Assembly (NCBI GenBank): GCA_012656075.1
Contig: JAAKBF010000020.1
Location: 682,001-746,000, forward strand
DNA: 64,000 nucleotides
Origin: Phytophthora hibernalis
Lineage: Eukaryota > Oomycota > Peronosporomycetes > Peronosporales > Peronosporaceae
Direction of reading: 5' to 3'
Positions 46,099-57,257 of the stretch are shown here, piece by piece. The translations under genes were made by a program, and so were the position numbers. The first letter of the stretch is position 1. Each line of letters opens with the position of its first letter. The notes beneath the pieces were generated by a model. It worked only from the letters and a program-made list of their open reading frames with translations. It did no database searches and was not told where the DNA came from.

Positions 46099-48310
46099 AT
46101 GAGGTGCGTCTCTGTGCTTTGAACGGGATCCACAGGCGAATTGACGGCTGAGAATTGGTGTGCAGCAGGAATAACAGCAGCCGCAACAGCAGCAATGGCA
46201 CCTCTGCGCGTCGCGGCCCTCGTCGAGAGCAGGTGCGACTTGTGCAATGAGTTGGAAGGCGATAGACGTGGATCTTGTGACGCTGACTGCTTGTGTCGGC
46301 TTCTCTTTGCAGAAGAAGAACATGGACTACGAAGAGCGCGTCACGCGTAACGGCGTGTCAGCCAACCACCTGCTCAACTTTACACTGCCGGAGCGTGAGA
46401 GGCACGTATACCACCACCAGAAGAAGAAAAAGAGCTCGGCGCCGCGCACTCAGAGCGAGTATCTCCACGCCAAGTACGTTCGATGTTTATCTGCGTCTTA
46501 TACATGTGTACATTAGTTCTAATACTTGATTTCGTGCAGCTACCGCTTCGTGATTGCACCACTGGACACCGATGCCGTTGTGCCGACGTGGGATCTTGAA
46601 GCTCTCACTGAATGTAAGGAATAACCTCTTTTCAGACGACGAAATGGGATTGTTGTCTAACACGTCGATGATATTTGACTCTGGTTGACGGTTTACAGGG
46701 TCCTCGGTCGAACAGGTGCTGCTGTGGTATGACGTCGGAAGCCAGCAGACCTGCCCGATCTGTATGGACACTTTTCGTGCGCCGAAAATCACCAAGTGCG
46801 GCCATATCTTCTGGTACGTACGCGAGGAATTGCTGTATTGATATTGCATTCAGTCTACTAACCGCTTATCGACTATGCAGCTGGCCGTGCATTTTGCGAT
46901 ACCTGTCGATGACGGACAAGTACTGGCGTCGCTGTCCGATGTGCTTTGAATCCGTCCAAAAGGGGCACCTACGTAGTGTGCAGCTTGACCAGCTGCAAAT
47001 TCCCCGCATGTGGACTCTGATGCTACTTTTCAGTTTCTGGAACGTCCGAAGTCGAGCATGTTTCCGCAGCTCCGTGTTCTCCCATCTGCGGACTTGAAAG
47101 GAGAAGGCGAGTCGACTTCGCACTCTGCTCTACCATCCCGTGACACTGTTGCGTTCACCGAACGTAAGCGCTCTCGAAAGCTGCCAAGTGTGAATGATGT
47201 TGATGCAACGTATTCGCGCATCTTGGAGGCAACGCCCGAGTATTTACGCGAGCTTTTGTACTCGGAGATGCGTGATTTGCAGTCAATGGATGCCGAGTTC
47301 CGAAGCAGCGGTGATGTGGACAACCTCCCGTTCGTGGAAGAAGCTATGCGGAACACGTCAGGGCGGCTTGCCAAAAGTGATGACTTTAGTCATGGCACCT
47401 ATGGATCCAGCCACACAGCCAATGCGAACAACAATGCTCCCGCGAAGGGAAAACCGCGAGAAAACGGAAGTGGAGATGCGTACTCGTTCTACCAGATTGC
47501 GGATGGGACGTACGTGGTTCTCCACCCGTTGAATTTGAAATGCCTGCTGAAGGAGTATTCAGATGAGCAGGAGGCCGAAGGTGGACACGAAGAGGACTCT
47601 CACCAAAAGGAGTTGGAAGCAGCATGGACTCAAGAGGCGAATTCTTCTGCCAGCTCAGAGCCGTTACCTGCTGATCGTTATCACTTGCTGCCTGAACGAA
47701 TCTACGGTCGTGTGCTGGACATCGAGCATGTGGTTATGGACGAAGAAGCGCTGAAGCGTTATCGCTTCTTGAGCCATTTGCCGCGTTTCTGCGATTTCTA
47801 CATTTGTGAGCTCGATCTGACGTCCCAGTTGTCTCCTGCTACGCTCAACTCGTTCCGGAACGAGCTCAAGAAGCGCGCCAAGCAGCGGAAACAGAAGCAA
47901 AGACAGCAGAATGCTACAACTCCATCGTCTCCGATGTTCAAGAGCAATGCGGCTGCGTTTTCACTGGAGGAGGAAGGGACGATGTGGCCGTCACCTTACG
48001 AACAAGCGATTGCTGAGTCTCTAGAGGAGTTCCATCTATCGAACTCGGAGGTTGAAAGTGTTACAGTCTCCCCAGACACCGAGAGCTCCTTTGCTAGAGT
48101 GACGGAGAACTCTGGGTATTTCCCAGCTCTCGGAGGCACAAGTGAGCCCAGACCTATTGTTGCCGACCCCATTTTGTTTGGCTCGCCAGCTGCGTGAAAT
48201 GCGTCGACCAGTCCCCCGCAGTGGCCTGGAGCTCTGGCAAGGGAAAGAAGAAAGGAGGCAAGAAGGGCGTCTCTGTCTTCTCAACCACGCAGCGTCGATC
48301 ATACCGCTAA
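46099..48310 (+). CDS. RNF10/Mag2-type RING E3 ubiquitin ligase
   Basis: Clear exons: 46313-46473, 46540-46613, 46699-46813 and 46881-48310, all phase-consistent. An upstream exon from the ATG at 46099 is likely but its frame is uncertain. The N-terminal conserved region reads SANHLLNFTLPERERHVYHH. The RING is CPICMDTFRAPKITKCGHIF, then CWPCILRYLSMTDKYWRRCP and MC, the RNF10 arrangement. RNF10 ubiquitinates 40S ribosomal proteins on stalled ribosomes. Missing bases near 47012 and 48194 interrupt the frame. With the second corrected the protein ends GKGKKKGGKKGVSVFS then TTQRRSYR at 48310, a basic tail also seen in the family. Confidence 0.9.
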
Positions 48311-48483
48311 CGCTGCATGCAGCTCCGATTTGTGCCTTAATACATGACAGGCATGGTTCAATTCTTTCTACATTTGTGTTTCTCCATTCACTCTCTATTG
48401 CAAGACCTGCTTGCAAAGCACGTTGAATCTTCTTCTAAAGCGCCTTTCCGTGTTGGGCCTAGATTGACGTCAGTCTAGATCTT

Positions 48484-48497
48484 TCATTCCGCATCCT
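48484..48497 (+). promoter_or_regulatory. Inr/FPR-like core promoter of WrbA copy 4
   Basis: TCATTCCGCATCCT, 12 of 14 matches to TCATTYYNCAWTTT, 51 bp before the ATG at 48548. Confidence 0.5.
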
Positions 48498-48547
48498 GCT
48501 TCGTCGAGCACAAGTCCAAGAAGCCCAAGAAGAACCCTCTCAATCCG

Positions 48548-49149
48548 ATGACCAACATCGCCATCATCTACTACTCGACGTACGGCCACATCGCCACGAT
48601 GGCCGAGTCCGTCAAGGCTGGCGTCGAGTCCGTGGACGGTGTCACGGCCGAGATCTACCAAGTGCAAGAGACGCTGTCCGAGGAGATCCTGACCAAGATG
48701 CACGCGGCTCCCAAGAAGGACCACCCGGTGGCCACGCCCGACGTCCTCAAGAACGCGGACGGCGTGCTACTAGGCATCCCCACGCGCTTCGGCAGCATGC
48801 CGGCGCAGGTCAAGGCGCTGTTCGACGCCTGTGGCGGCCTCTGGGCTGCCGGAGCTCTGGTGGGCAAGCCTGCGGGCATCTTCTTCAGCACTGGCACGCC
48901 CGGCGGCGGCCAGGAGACTACGGCCTTCACGTCGGTCACGTTCCTCACCCACCAGGGCATGACCTTCGTTCCGCTGGGCTACCGTAGTCCGCTGCTCTTC
49001 AACATGGACGAGATCCACGGCGGCTCCCCTGGGGCGCGGGAACTCTCGCTGGTGCCGACGGCTCCCGTCAACCGTCCAAGCTCGAGCTGGACGTGGCCAA
49101 GGTCCAGGGCGAGTCCTTCGCAGGCGTCGCCAAGAAGCTGTCGGCCTAA
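48548..49149 (+). CDS. WrbA-type NAD(P)H:quinone oxidoreductase, copy 4
   Basis: MTNIAIIYYSTYGHIATMAE to VAKKLSA, about 200 residues, stop at 49147-49149. Family motifs are as in the other copies, with small differences in the flavin region (LLGIPTRFGSMPAQ has Ile where others have Phe). The frame breaks at 49026-49029: HGGSPWGAG needs CCCCC where CCCC is present; the remainder (KVQGESFAGVAKKLSA) is in the next frame. It lies 40 kb from the cluster at 2.6-8.4 kb, so duplication was not only tandem. It is transcribed in the same direction as the RNF10 and DGK genes around it. Confidence 0.93.
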
Positions 49150-49295
49150 TAAGATCAGCGGTAACTGCGTTCTATACCCATCGCGTAAAAGATACTTTTC
49201 TTTGATTGGTCGAACCTGATTCGCACTTAAGTAAGAAATAGTCCCATCTCAAAAATACTACCGCGCCTCTTCGTCACATCGTTCTTTGAGACTCG

Positions 49296-51599
49296 ATGGA
49301 GTCGTTCCTGGAGCCTACGTCGACGTATGTGCCGCCTGAGGCCGTGGCCCTCTTCAACTCAGTAGGCTACACCTTCGTGGGACTGTCACTGGGACTCATC
49401 GCCTTCCTCTGCGTGCGCAAGTTCCTCTTCTTCCTCACGTGGCGCAGCTTCCGCGACGGGCCGTACGCCGTGGGGCACCATCAATGGCGACCAGGCAACT
49501 TAGCTGGGTGCGTAGTACTAAAACCACTACTACAATTGCATTTCTCCCACTCACGGTACTGTTCTGTATGTGCAGTCCCAATTGGTGCAACGTGTGCCAC
49601 GCCATCGTCTACGGCATCCGCAGCTACGTCGTCAAGTGCGACATCTGCGGCATGTACGCGCACGCTCAGTGTGCGGCCACGACCATGCGCTACAAGGGCG
49701 TGTCTGGGCCTCCATCGTCGCCTTCTACGGCTCTTGTAAAGTCCGCACCTTCCTGTGCTTGCAGAGCGGCGGGCGTGATGCTGCCACCTGCAGTTGTCTT
49801 GGACAAGGACGGAGACCAGTCCCTGGTGACCCCGCAACCGCAGCGTCACATGTGGATCAAGGGCAACATCGACCCGATGGACTCGTGCTCGCTGTGTGGA
49901 CTTTTCTGCGGCAGTATCCTGGCCCTGTCCGGCCTTAAGTGTGCGTGGTGCCATGTGCGCGTGCACGAAGAATGCTTCCAACAGGCGCTGGCCCGCGCGC
50001 ACCGTCCGCTGCTGCTACGTCGCTGCGACTTGGGGCGGCATGCGAACCTCATTGTCCCCCGTCCTGCGTCATTTTGCACGAACCAGTCTCAATCGCCAGC
50101 AAGTCGCAGCGCGCGCTCAATTCGGTGCGGAGTGCCGCGCACATTGCAGTGACCAAGATGTCCAACATCCGGCTGCGTCGTGGCGTCGCCAGCAATGGCC
50201 TGGAGCCCCCTCCTACACCGCCGACAAGCAATTTGCGCAGTGAAGTGGCTGCGGGATGGGAAAGTGCCCTTGCGGCCGCATCAAATGCAGTCTCAGGATC
50301 GGACGGACTTCCGTATGATCTGGTTGAAACTCCCAAGGAAACCACGCCGCTCTTGGTCTTCATCAACAGCCGCAGCGGCGGCAAAATGGGACTGCATGTG
50401 TTACGGCAAGTGCGCAAGTGGCTTAATCCCGTGCAGGTGTATGATCTATCGCATCAAAGCCCCATCGAGCCGCTGCGTCGGTTTATAGGTCTACCCCGGC
50501 TCCGCATTTTGGTTTGCGGCGGCGATGGAACTGTTGGTTGGGTGTTGGGTGCGCTGGACGAAATCGGTGCTTCGCGACAGCCACCTATTGCGGTGTTGCC
50601 GTTGGGTACTGGCAACGACCTGGCCCGCGTGTTAGGCTGGGGTGCTGGCTTTTCAGCTCCTACCGACGTGAGTGAGATTCTCGCGGAAGTGGAAGCAGCT
50701 CATGTTAGCCTTCTCGATCGGTGGGAGGTGAACATCGGTGATTCACAGAAGCGTGTCGTTTTGAACAATTATCTGGGTGTCGGCGTGGACGCTCAAGTGG
50801 CTCTCGAGTTCCATGAACAGCGTGAACGCTCGCCGGGGTTGTTCATGAGCCAATTCGTGAACAAGCTGTGGTACAGCCAATTTGGTGCTAAGAACTTCCT
50901 GGTTCGCACGTGCGCTGGACTGCCTGACAAAATTGTTCTCGTTTGTGATGGAAAGCGCATCACACTCCCCGAAGGCACAGAAGGTGTCATTTTGCTCAAT
51001 ATCAACAGCTACGGCGGCGGCTCTAAACTCTGGCACGATGACGTTGAGTCTGACAATGAAGATTCGGATTCGGCCAGCGAGACGGATGACGACGATGACC
51101 GAAGCCAAACAAGCAGTATTGCAGCTGATACCAGTATGCCCTTCGGTCCGTCTTCTCCCACGATGGCTTGCTGGACGTTGTAGCTGTATATGGCACGTTG
51201 CACCTCGGCCAAATGCAAGTGGGCTTGTCCAAGGCCGTACGCCTGTGCCAGGCCAAATCAGTGAGCCTCACCCTGAAAGAGACTCTGCCAGTGCAGATCG
51301 ACGGCGAGCCGTGGCTGCAAACTCCCAGCGACATGGATATTTCGTTCCTGCAGCAGGCATTCATGCTCAGTCGCACCGTCGAGGAGCGTGATGTGGTGAC
51401 GAAAAAGGTTGGCGAGGTCTTGGACTGGGCTGAGCACACGCATGTCATCTCCTCACGGCAGCGCGATGTGCTGTTGGCAGAAATCGCCCGTCGGGTCGCT
51501 GATAGTGCCGCATCTCGACGACCCACGGGTTCTCGGGCTCTACTATCGGCAGATAGCCGCGGCCGCGATAGACACTCGTTCATCATGGCTGACAGATAA
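49296..51599 (+). CDS. Diacylglycerol kinase with N-terminal membrane anchor and two C1 domains
   Basis: Converts diacylglycerol to phosphatidic acid. Exons 49296-49507 and 49576-51599. A membrane segment at residues 25-50 (VGYTFVGLSLGLIAFLCVRK) is followed by a first C1 (WCNVC...VKCDICGMYAHAQC) and a second C1 (CSLCGLFCGSILALSGLKCA then WCHVRVHEEC). The catalytic domain has LVFINSRSGGKMG, the ATP site VCGGDGTVGWVLGALDE and PLGTGNDLARVLGWG; the accessory domain includes YLGVGVDAQVALEFH and DGLLDVVAVYGTLHLGQ. An acidic loop (DNEDSDSASETDDDDD) lies in the accessory domain. The frame needs one extra C at about 50058 and at 51157. The order matches DGK epsilon/plant DGK1-like enzymes. Confidence 0.94.
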
Positions 51600-51672
51600 G
51601 TGTCAACGAAGCGAGAGATTGACGAAGTAGCTAGCAGTATGAGGCCCATCAAGTAAATATAGATCCTATTAT

Positions 51673-53027
51673 CTACGCGTTCGAGCCGTCAGCACTGTTG
51701 GATGCTGCTTGGTGGAGTAGCATCTTCTCGATAAAATGATCGATATCGCCATCGAGAACGTGTGCTGTGTTGGTTTCCGAGTAATTGGTGCGATGGTCCT
51801 TCACCATTTGGTAGGGATGCAAAACGTAGGACCGGATCTGGTTACCCCAGGCATTGTCTCCAAGACCCTGAGCGAACTGTTGCCTCTTGTGAGCTTCATC
51901 TTCGAGCTTGCGCTGATACAGCTTAGCACGGAGCATCGCCAGCGCTTCAGCTTTATTGCGGTGCTGTGATCGGTCGGATTGGCTCTGCACTACGATTCCC
52001 GTGGGCAAGTGCGTGATTCGAATGGCACTATCCGTGCAGTTCACATGCTGCCCTCCAGGACCCGACGATCGGAACGTGTCAATACGTAGATCCTTGGTTG
52101 GAATCTCGATCTCCTCGTTGGAGCGACCTTCAGCAGCCATGGGGTACACGCGCACTTGCGCAAACGACGTGTGTCTCCTGCCCGCGCTATCAAACGGCGA
52201 AATGCGCACGAGGCGATGCACACCAGCTTCACTCTTTGCCCAACCGTAGGCGTACGCGCCGTCCAACCGCAAGACCACAGATCGGAGGCCAGCTTCGTCT
52301 CCCACTGACTCGTCGACGTGCTGCACTTGGAAATCCCGTGCCTCGCCCCACCGCGCGTACATCCTCGCTAACATAGCCGTCCAGTCGCAGCTATCAGTGC
52401 CTCCAGCCCCCGCTTGATCTCCAGAAAGCAGGACCGCGCATCACTCTCATGGGACAGCAGCAGTTCCAGTCGGAGTTCCTGTGCATCAGTCCGGACTGCA
52501 GCCATAGCGTTCACACAGTCCATTAGCATGGGCTGGTCGAACTCCTCCGTCGCCAACACAAAGAACTCCTTGGTATCTAAGAACCGCCGTTGTAGTTCAT
52601 GGGCGCGCGTCTCTCTCGACTCCAGTGCAGCCAGTCGCTGCACCACTGAGGCGGCGTTGGTGGCGTCATCCCAGAGATTTGGGTCGGAGGCCTTTTCTCG
52701 CAGCTCAGCGAGTTCCTGTTTGGTGTAAGTGGTGGATACTACATCGTGGATCACTGCAATCTCTCGCTGCGCTTGGTCCGCCATAGAAGCAAAGGATTCG
52801 TCACTTGGAGGGTCATTGGTGGTGGAAAATAACCGGACAGGACTGATGGACGACGTCTTCAATTCAGCGTAGCGAGAGAAGGAGCGACTAGACAAGCGCC
52901 AAACTTCGTAAGCACCATTGCAAGGTACTTGAGATAATCTTTCAATTCGTAGAGCATTGGCTGGAGACTTAAGAGCCACGATGGAGACTGATACGCGCGG
53001 GCGTCTCGGTAGGAATCGACGGAGCAT
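51673..53027 (-). CDS. Organellar peptide chain release factor 2
   Basis: Class I release factor of bacterial RF2 type. The basic leader MLRRFLPRRPRVSVSIVALK suggests mitochondrial import. The codon-recognition motif is RISPFDSAGRRHTSF (SPF, the RF2 form that reads UAA/UGA), and the pept-hydrolysis motif is SSGPGGQHVNCTDSAIRITH. The RF2 fold is supported by EIKAGAGGTDSCDW at the domain junction. One missing A at about 52414 (AAG for AAAG) splits the frame; corrected, it has 451 residues without introns. The stop is at 51673, only 74 bp from the convergent DGK stop. Confidence 0.94.
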
Positions 53028-53124
53028 TTTGCGCCGTGTAAATATCAACTTACTTAGTGTAACATTTCAGGTTGATTTTTCGTCTTTTTCTAACGTTAAA
53101 TTTAAACGTTCAGGTTGAAGCAAC

Positions 53125-54543
53125 TTACCTCTTGGGCGATGCGAACCGCGGGAAGTGATACGCTTCTTGATGTGCAACGAGCACTTCATCGTCCACAAGA
53201 CGCGGCTTAAAGTCGGTCTCGACGCTGTTCTCGTGGAAGCGACCTCCCGGTTCGCACAGCTCCAGCACCAACGGTGACGCCTTGGGACCGAAGATGTTCC
53301 CCCAAAGCAGGAGGCAGCGCAGACGTGAACCTGCTTCTGGGTTCTGTGGTCTCAGACACGCTGTAGCAATTGCTGCCATTCCTTCGTCTGTGAGAGATGT
53401 GGAGCAGAGTGACAGCACCTCCAACGGACTGCTCGTGTTGGCTCGTAACACTTGTGCAAAGGCTTTTGCCGCAGTGTCTCCGATTCGGTTCGCACTGAGA
53501 TCGAATTCAGCCAGCGTCGGGTGACGTAGTAGCAGCGCAGCAAGCGCAGAGGCTCCTGTACTGCTGATTCGGTTGGCTCGGAGCACGAGTCGTCGTAGCG
53601 AGTGGTTGTCCAGTAAGCGCTCAGCAAGCACCTGCGCACCGTGGTCCGTCATTTGATGCTTCGCTAAGCTTAGACTCGTGAGTACACGGTTCACTTGCAG
53701 CATTTTCCCGATGTATTGGATCGCTTCCTCCTCCTTCGTGCGAATTATCGGATTGTCCAAATTCAGTGCTTTGAGACTGCGATTGCCACGCAGCGACTGC
53801 GCTATGGCAATGAGATTGGAAATGTCGAGTTCAGTGTTGCCCAAGTCAAGCTCCTGCAGCGGGCAAGTTGTGGCAGCAAGTAGCACTGCAATGGCATGAC
53901 CTCCAACTGGTCCTATTGGATTTCCGTTGATATTCAGACGACGCAAAGGAGACGCTGACCCCGCGGCGTCTAATGCAGCACAGAGCAGTCGACAGCTCTC
54001 ACTGCCGAGACGATTGCCCTGCAGATTCAGCTCAGCGATCTGGCACGCGTAGGACAGCGTGGGTTGTAATAAGCGTCCAAGACTTGACGCAGTGTCCAGA
54101 AGAAACTCATGCTCGTCACGTGCTTCTTCCTCGTCGTCTTCGCCTCCACTCTCTGCATCGTGGTGGTCGGATACTTCTTCATGCTCGCCCAGGTGGTTGT
54201 AACGGAGATCAAGCCCGACAAGACCAGGCACGAGACTTTTCTGCAGTGCGTTCGCCAGCGCGACTAGCTGAATGTTGCGTAGTCGGTGGTGAAACCCCTC
54301 GCGAGTGTTTCCAGCCAAAACTAGCACAGCTCCGGGCATCTCCTGTCTGTGCTTGTTTTCAGCCGCACGGCGTGCAGCCAGCGCTTGGGACGTCTCTTGG
54401 AAGTTGCCGAGTCCGTCGTCTTCCGGAGTCGGGAAGAACTCCGCCATGTGCGTGATCACGTCCCGCCGCGCCGTAATACCCAGCTGCAGACTCTCCATCT
54501 CGTAGTTGTGCACGAAGTCTTGCAACGACATCTTGTCTCTCAT
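53125..54543 (-). CDS. Leucine-rich repeat protein (RNase-inhibitor type)
   Basis: Single exon, 472 residues, intact. At least eight LRR units of the ribonuclease-inhibitor class are seen: LVGLDLRYNHLGE, IAELNLQGNRLGSESCRLLC, LRRLNINGNPIGPVGGHAIA, LQELDLGNTELDISNLIAIA, LKALNLDNPIIRTKEEEAIQ, LTSLSLAKHQMTDHGAQVLA, LRRLVLRANRISSTGASALA and LAEFDLSANRIGDTAAKAFA. An acidic insertion (ESGGEDDEEEARDEHE) sits between the first two. There is no NB-ARC or signal peptide, so it is intracellular. It resembles LRRC34-like proteins; the partner is unknown. Its start is 65 bp from that of the divergent MORN gene, implying a shared promoter. Confidence 0.9.
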   Translation of the reverse strand: MRDKMSLQDFVHNYEMESLQLGITARRDVITHMAEFFPTPEDDGLGNFQETSQALAARRAAENKHRQEMPGAVLVLAGNTREGFHHRLRNIQLVALANALQKSLVPGLVGLDLRYNHLGEHEEVSDHHDAESGGEDDEEEARDEHEFLLDTASSLGRLLQPTLSYACQIAELNLQGNRLGSESCRLLCAALDAAGSASPLRRLNINGNPIGPVGGHAIAVLLAATTCPLQELDLGNTELDISNLIAIAQSLRGNRSLKALNLDNPIIRTKEEEAIQYIGKMLQVNRVLTSLSLAKHQMTDHGAQVLAERLLDNHSLRRLVLRANRISSTGASALAALLLRHPTLAEFDLSANRIGDTAAKAFAQVLRANTSSPLEVLSLCSTSLTDEGMAAIATACLRPQNPEAGSRLRCLLLWGNIFGPKASPLVLELCEPGGRFHENSVETDFKPRLVDDEVLVAHQEAYHFPRFASPKR

Positions 54544-54608
54544 CTCAAACTTGGTTGTGAACCGACGCGGCGCTTCAAAGGATACTTGCTCATTCTCGAG
54601 TTGTTACC

Positions 54609-55294
54609 ATGGCAGGCAAACCCAAGGCTTCCATTGCTGGTCAAACTGATGCCAAGGCTGCTGCAGCTGCTGCAGCCGCCGCTGCTGCCTCCGATGCCAA
54701 GCGAGCCGAAGAGGAGCAGCCACCGGAGGAAGACGAGGAGACCATCAAGACTGGCACCTTCTCGTTCAGCGACGGCAGCAAGTACAGTGCGTCAACATAG
54801 CATCAGCCTTTCTCGTTGCAAGTGATTCTAACTGCTCGCGTGCCTTGCAGAGGGAGGGTACTGTGTGGCTGGAGGGAAAGTCGTTCGTCGGGGCCACGGC
54901 TCCTTCTGGACGGGGGCCGAGAGGTTCGAGGGCGAATGGCTTCACGACCAGATGCACGGCCGCGGCGTTTACAGCTTCGCAACGGGTGCGAATTACGACG
55001 GAGAATTCCAGAGCAACCGCTTCCATGGTGTTGGCAGCTATCGCTGGACGGACGGTGCTCATTACGATGGCGGTTGGCACTTCAACAGGTCTGCTTCGTG
55101 ATTACCATGCAGTATTTGCGGCAGCGTCATCCGAGACCGTTACTAATTTATGGCAATCGGGACTTGTTTGCGGTATTTTTGCTGTTAGAATGCACGGCGA
55201 GGGACTGTATGTGGACAAAGACGGGGTCGAGTGGCGCGGTCGCTTTGTGAACGGGAAATACGACAACGGCCGCATCTTCCACACGCTGAGGTGA
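54609..55294 (+). CDS. MORN-repeat protein
   Basis: Exons 54609-54786, 54851-55088 and 55189-55294 join in phase to 173 residues. The N-terminus carries an Ala run (11 Ala) and an acidic patch (EEEQPPEEDEE). Four to five MORN units follow: GGYCVAGGKVVRRGHGSFWT, FEGEWLHDQMHGRGVYSFAT, YDGEFQSNRFHGVGSYRWTD, and YDGGWHFNRMHGEGLYVDKD, ending WRGRFVNGKYDNGRIF. MORN proteins bind membranes or scaffold cytoskeletal structures, often in flagella, and zoospores would offer such a setting; this is inference. Confidence 0.9.
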
Positions 55295-55373
55295 AGCAGG
55301 AGTTGCGCTTGCAAGCATTTCGCAATAATGTATTCTTATAAATGGCAGTTCGCTGCTCAACTTCATTATCACG

Positions 55374-56621
55374 CTACGGGAGGAAGGTCTCGCACAGCGC
55401 CGAGCCGCTGCGGTCCACAGGAGGCAGGAGCCCATTTTGAAGCAGCTCCAGCTCGTCCTCCGTGACGCTTTGGTCGCCGTAGAGCGCTCGCTCGTTGGCA
55501 ATCAGTTGTGCCATGAAGCCTCGGTTAGGGAAAATTAGCGGGCGGCATTTGAGCACGTGGCTGTAGGCGGCCGACAGCGTGCACTTGGTTTTGAGCATCA
55601 CGTACCAGATGCAGATCGTCGACGAACGGGAGACTCCTTGCACACAGTGAATGAGAACGCGGCCGTTCTCCTCCGCCGCCTTCTGGATAAACTCGATAGT
55701 GGGGCCGAACTCCTGCGTGATGTCCACGTCCTCGTTGTCCTTGATAGCCACGTCCATATACTGCACGTTCTCAAACTTGTTGCGATGGTCGGTGATAGCC
55801 CCCATGTTGACGATGTGTGTGATCTGCAAGGCGTCAACAACCTCGGCCGAGTTGGCTTGCCAGAAATTGCCGAGGAAGAGAAACCCGTCCACAATCTCGT
55901 TCGGGAAGTGCACAGCCGACGTAGGACTTGACTCTGCCGTGTCAGTGGAAGCTTCCTCCTGCTCTTCTTGTCTTGTCCAGTTATCCCTCTCCTCTGGAGA
56001 CGTCACCAGCATGAAGTTGTACTTCTTGGAGAAAGCGGGGAAGCCCTGCGCTAGGAACCGCACGGAGAAAACTCGTCCCTCGTCCATGAGCATCTTGGCG
56101 AAGCGGTAACCCCAGTCCATCCTGTACAGGAATGACGCGCCGGTGTGGTTCCCGCCAATCACGACTACCTCAATGAGGTCCCTTCTCTCCATCTTCTCAC
56201 GCAGCTTGGGGTTGTCCGTCATCTCCAGTACGTCTTCCACCGTCGTCACTGCTTGTCCTGAACAACTCAGCGATGGTAGCAGCGGACCTGCATGCACATG
56301 GGGACAGTGCAGCGAGTCCGGCAGATGACCAGCTGAGAACTCGACGCCCTTGCGGCAGTCCACGAGCACGACACCTGAAGTCTGCAGACGGTTGTAGAGC
56401 GACGTGACGGACACGAGCGGCACACGGGCATGCAGTCGCCTCCTCCGCAGCTTCCGGGACGCGAATGACAAGCACGAGGAGCTCAATGAGAGCGAAGACG
56501 ACTCTGCAAGGTCTAGTACCGGCTCAACGGATCGATTCGAGCCTGTGGGGCACGTGGAGGCGGCGCTGGCCGAGCCGTTGAAGGACTTTGACTTCTTCAT
56601 CACCTGCTCAACGTGCGTCAT
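55374..56621 (-). CDS. Rhodanese-like plus dual-specificity phosphatase protein
   Basis: 415 residues from MTHVEQVMKKSKSFNG, one exon. Residues about 65-200 are rhodanese-like (LYNRLQTSGVVLVDCRKGVE; FSAGHLPDSLHCPHVHAG), but the expected catalytic Cys loop reads VVVIGGNHTGASFL and lacks Cys, so it is probably non-catalytic as in MAP-kinase phosphatases. The C-terminal DSP domain (IVDGFLFLGNFWQANSAEVV; HIVNMGAITDH) has the active site HCVQGVSRSSTICIWY with the CxxxxxR loop, and the general-acid Asp in AIKDNEDVDIT. Upstream in-frame codons to 56822 are low-complexity and probably untranslated. Likely regulates phospho-signalling. Confidence 0.9.
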   Translation of the reverse strand: MTHVEQVMKKSKSFNGSASAASTCPTGSNRSVEPVLDLAESSSLSLSSSCLSFASRKLRRRRLHARVPLVSVTSLYNRLQTSGVVLVDCRKGVEFSAGHLPDSLHCPHVHAGPLLPSLSCSGQAVTTVEDVLEMTDNPKLREKMERRDLIEVVVIGGNHTGASFLYRMDWGYRFAKMLMDEGRVFSVRFLAQGFPAFSKKYNFMLVTSPEERDNWTRQEEQEEASTDTAESSPTSAVHFPNEIVDGFLFLGNFWQANSAEVVDALQITHIVNMGAITDHRNKFENVQYMDVAIKDNEDVDITQEFGPTIEFIQKAAEENGRVLIHCVQGVSRSSTICIWYVMLKTKCTLSAAYSHVLKCRPLIFPNRGFMAQLIANERALYGDQSVTEDELELLQNGLLPPVDRSGSALCETFLP

Positions 56622-57257
56622 ACTAAATAGGGTATAGAGTGAATGTGGCCGCTCCAAGTCAATTGGCAAATGCGGGCGTTGCACTCTCCACCCTCTGGGA
56701 TCGGCATCTTGACTTTCAACATTCAAATTAACCATTTTTAAAATATCACCTTTCGACAGGTACTTCGATAACCCAAAAGTATCGGGATGTGGACGCAGTG
56801 AGATACGGATATGCATTGTCACAGGAATATAGTCAGCTCGCTGGCCTCTTTGTGTTTTCCTTTTTTGTGGCGGACGCGTCGTCAGACGACAAACCCTACA
56901 TTAGCTAGCGCAAGCGGTATTTAATTATATGTGGAGCCTGGCTCCGGTTGAAGACTACGGTGGCTGAGGCGCCTGCTCTGAGCGAAGCGTGCCGTGAAAC
57001 AGATTTCAATTAAAAAGATGTCCAAGCAACCATATCCAAGCAAGCATGTCCAGCATTACATGGACTCCAAGTGCAGCTGAGGCCGCTCTCAGCCCCCTAT
57101 ATCTGGATGGTGAGTTGTTGGTGAGAGTCTCACCGTGAGACCGCTTCGTTGACGAGCAAATCCGGGGCAAAATTGTGGCTTACATCTGCATCTCGTGCTT
57201 TGAATCACTTCCCACTGACGATGACGTTAGGTTCCGTGCAAGTCTATGTGAATTTAT
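56622..57257. other. Intergenic region, no gene seen
   Basis: About 0.64 kb between the start of the phosphatase gene and the end of the carrier gene, both on the minus strand. No coding frame or repeat is recognised; presumably the phosphatase promoter. Confidence 0.5.

Noticed and set aside
56622..56822. N-terminal extension of the phosphatase from the Met at 56822
   Set aside because: The extra 67 codons lack conserved features; the Met at 56621 gives a better product. Not excluded.
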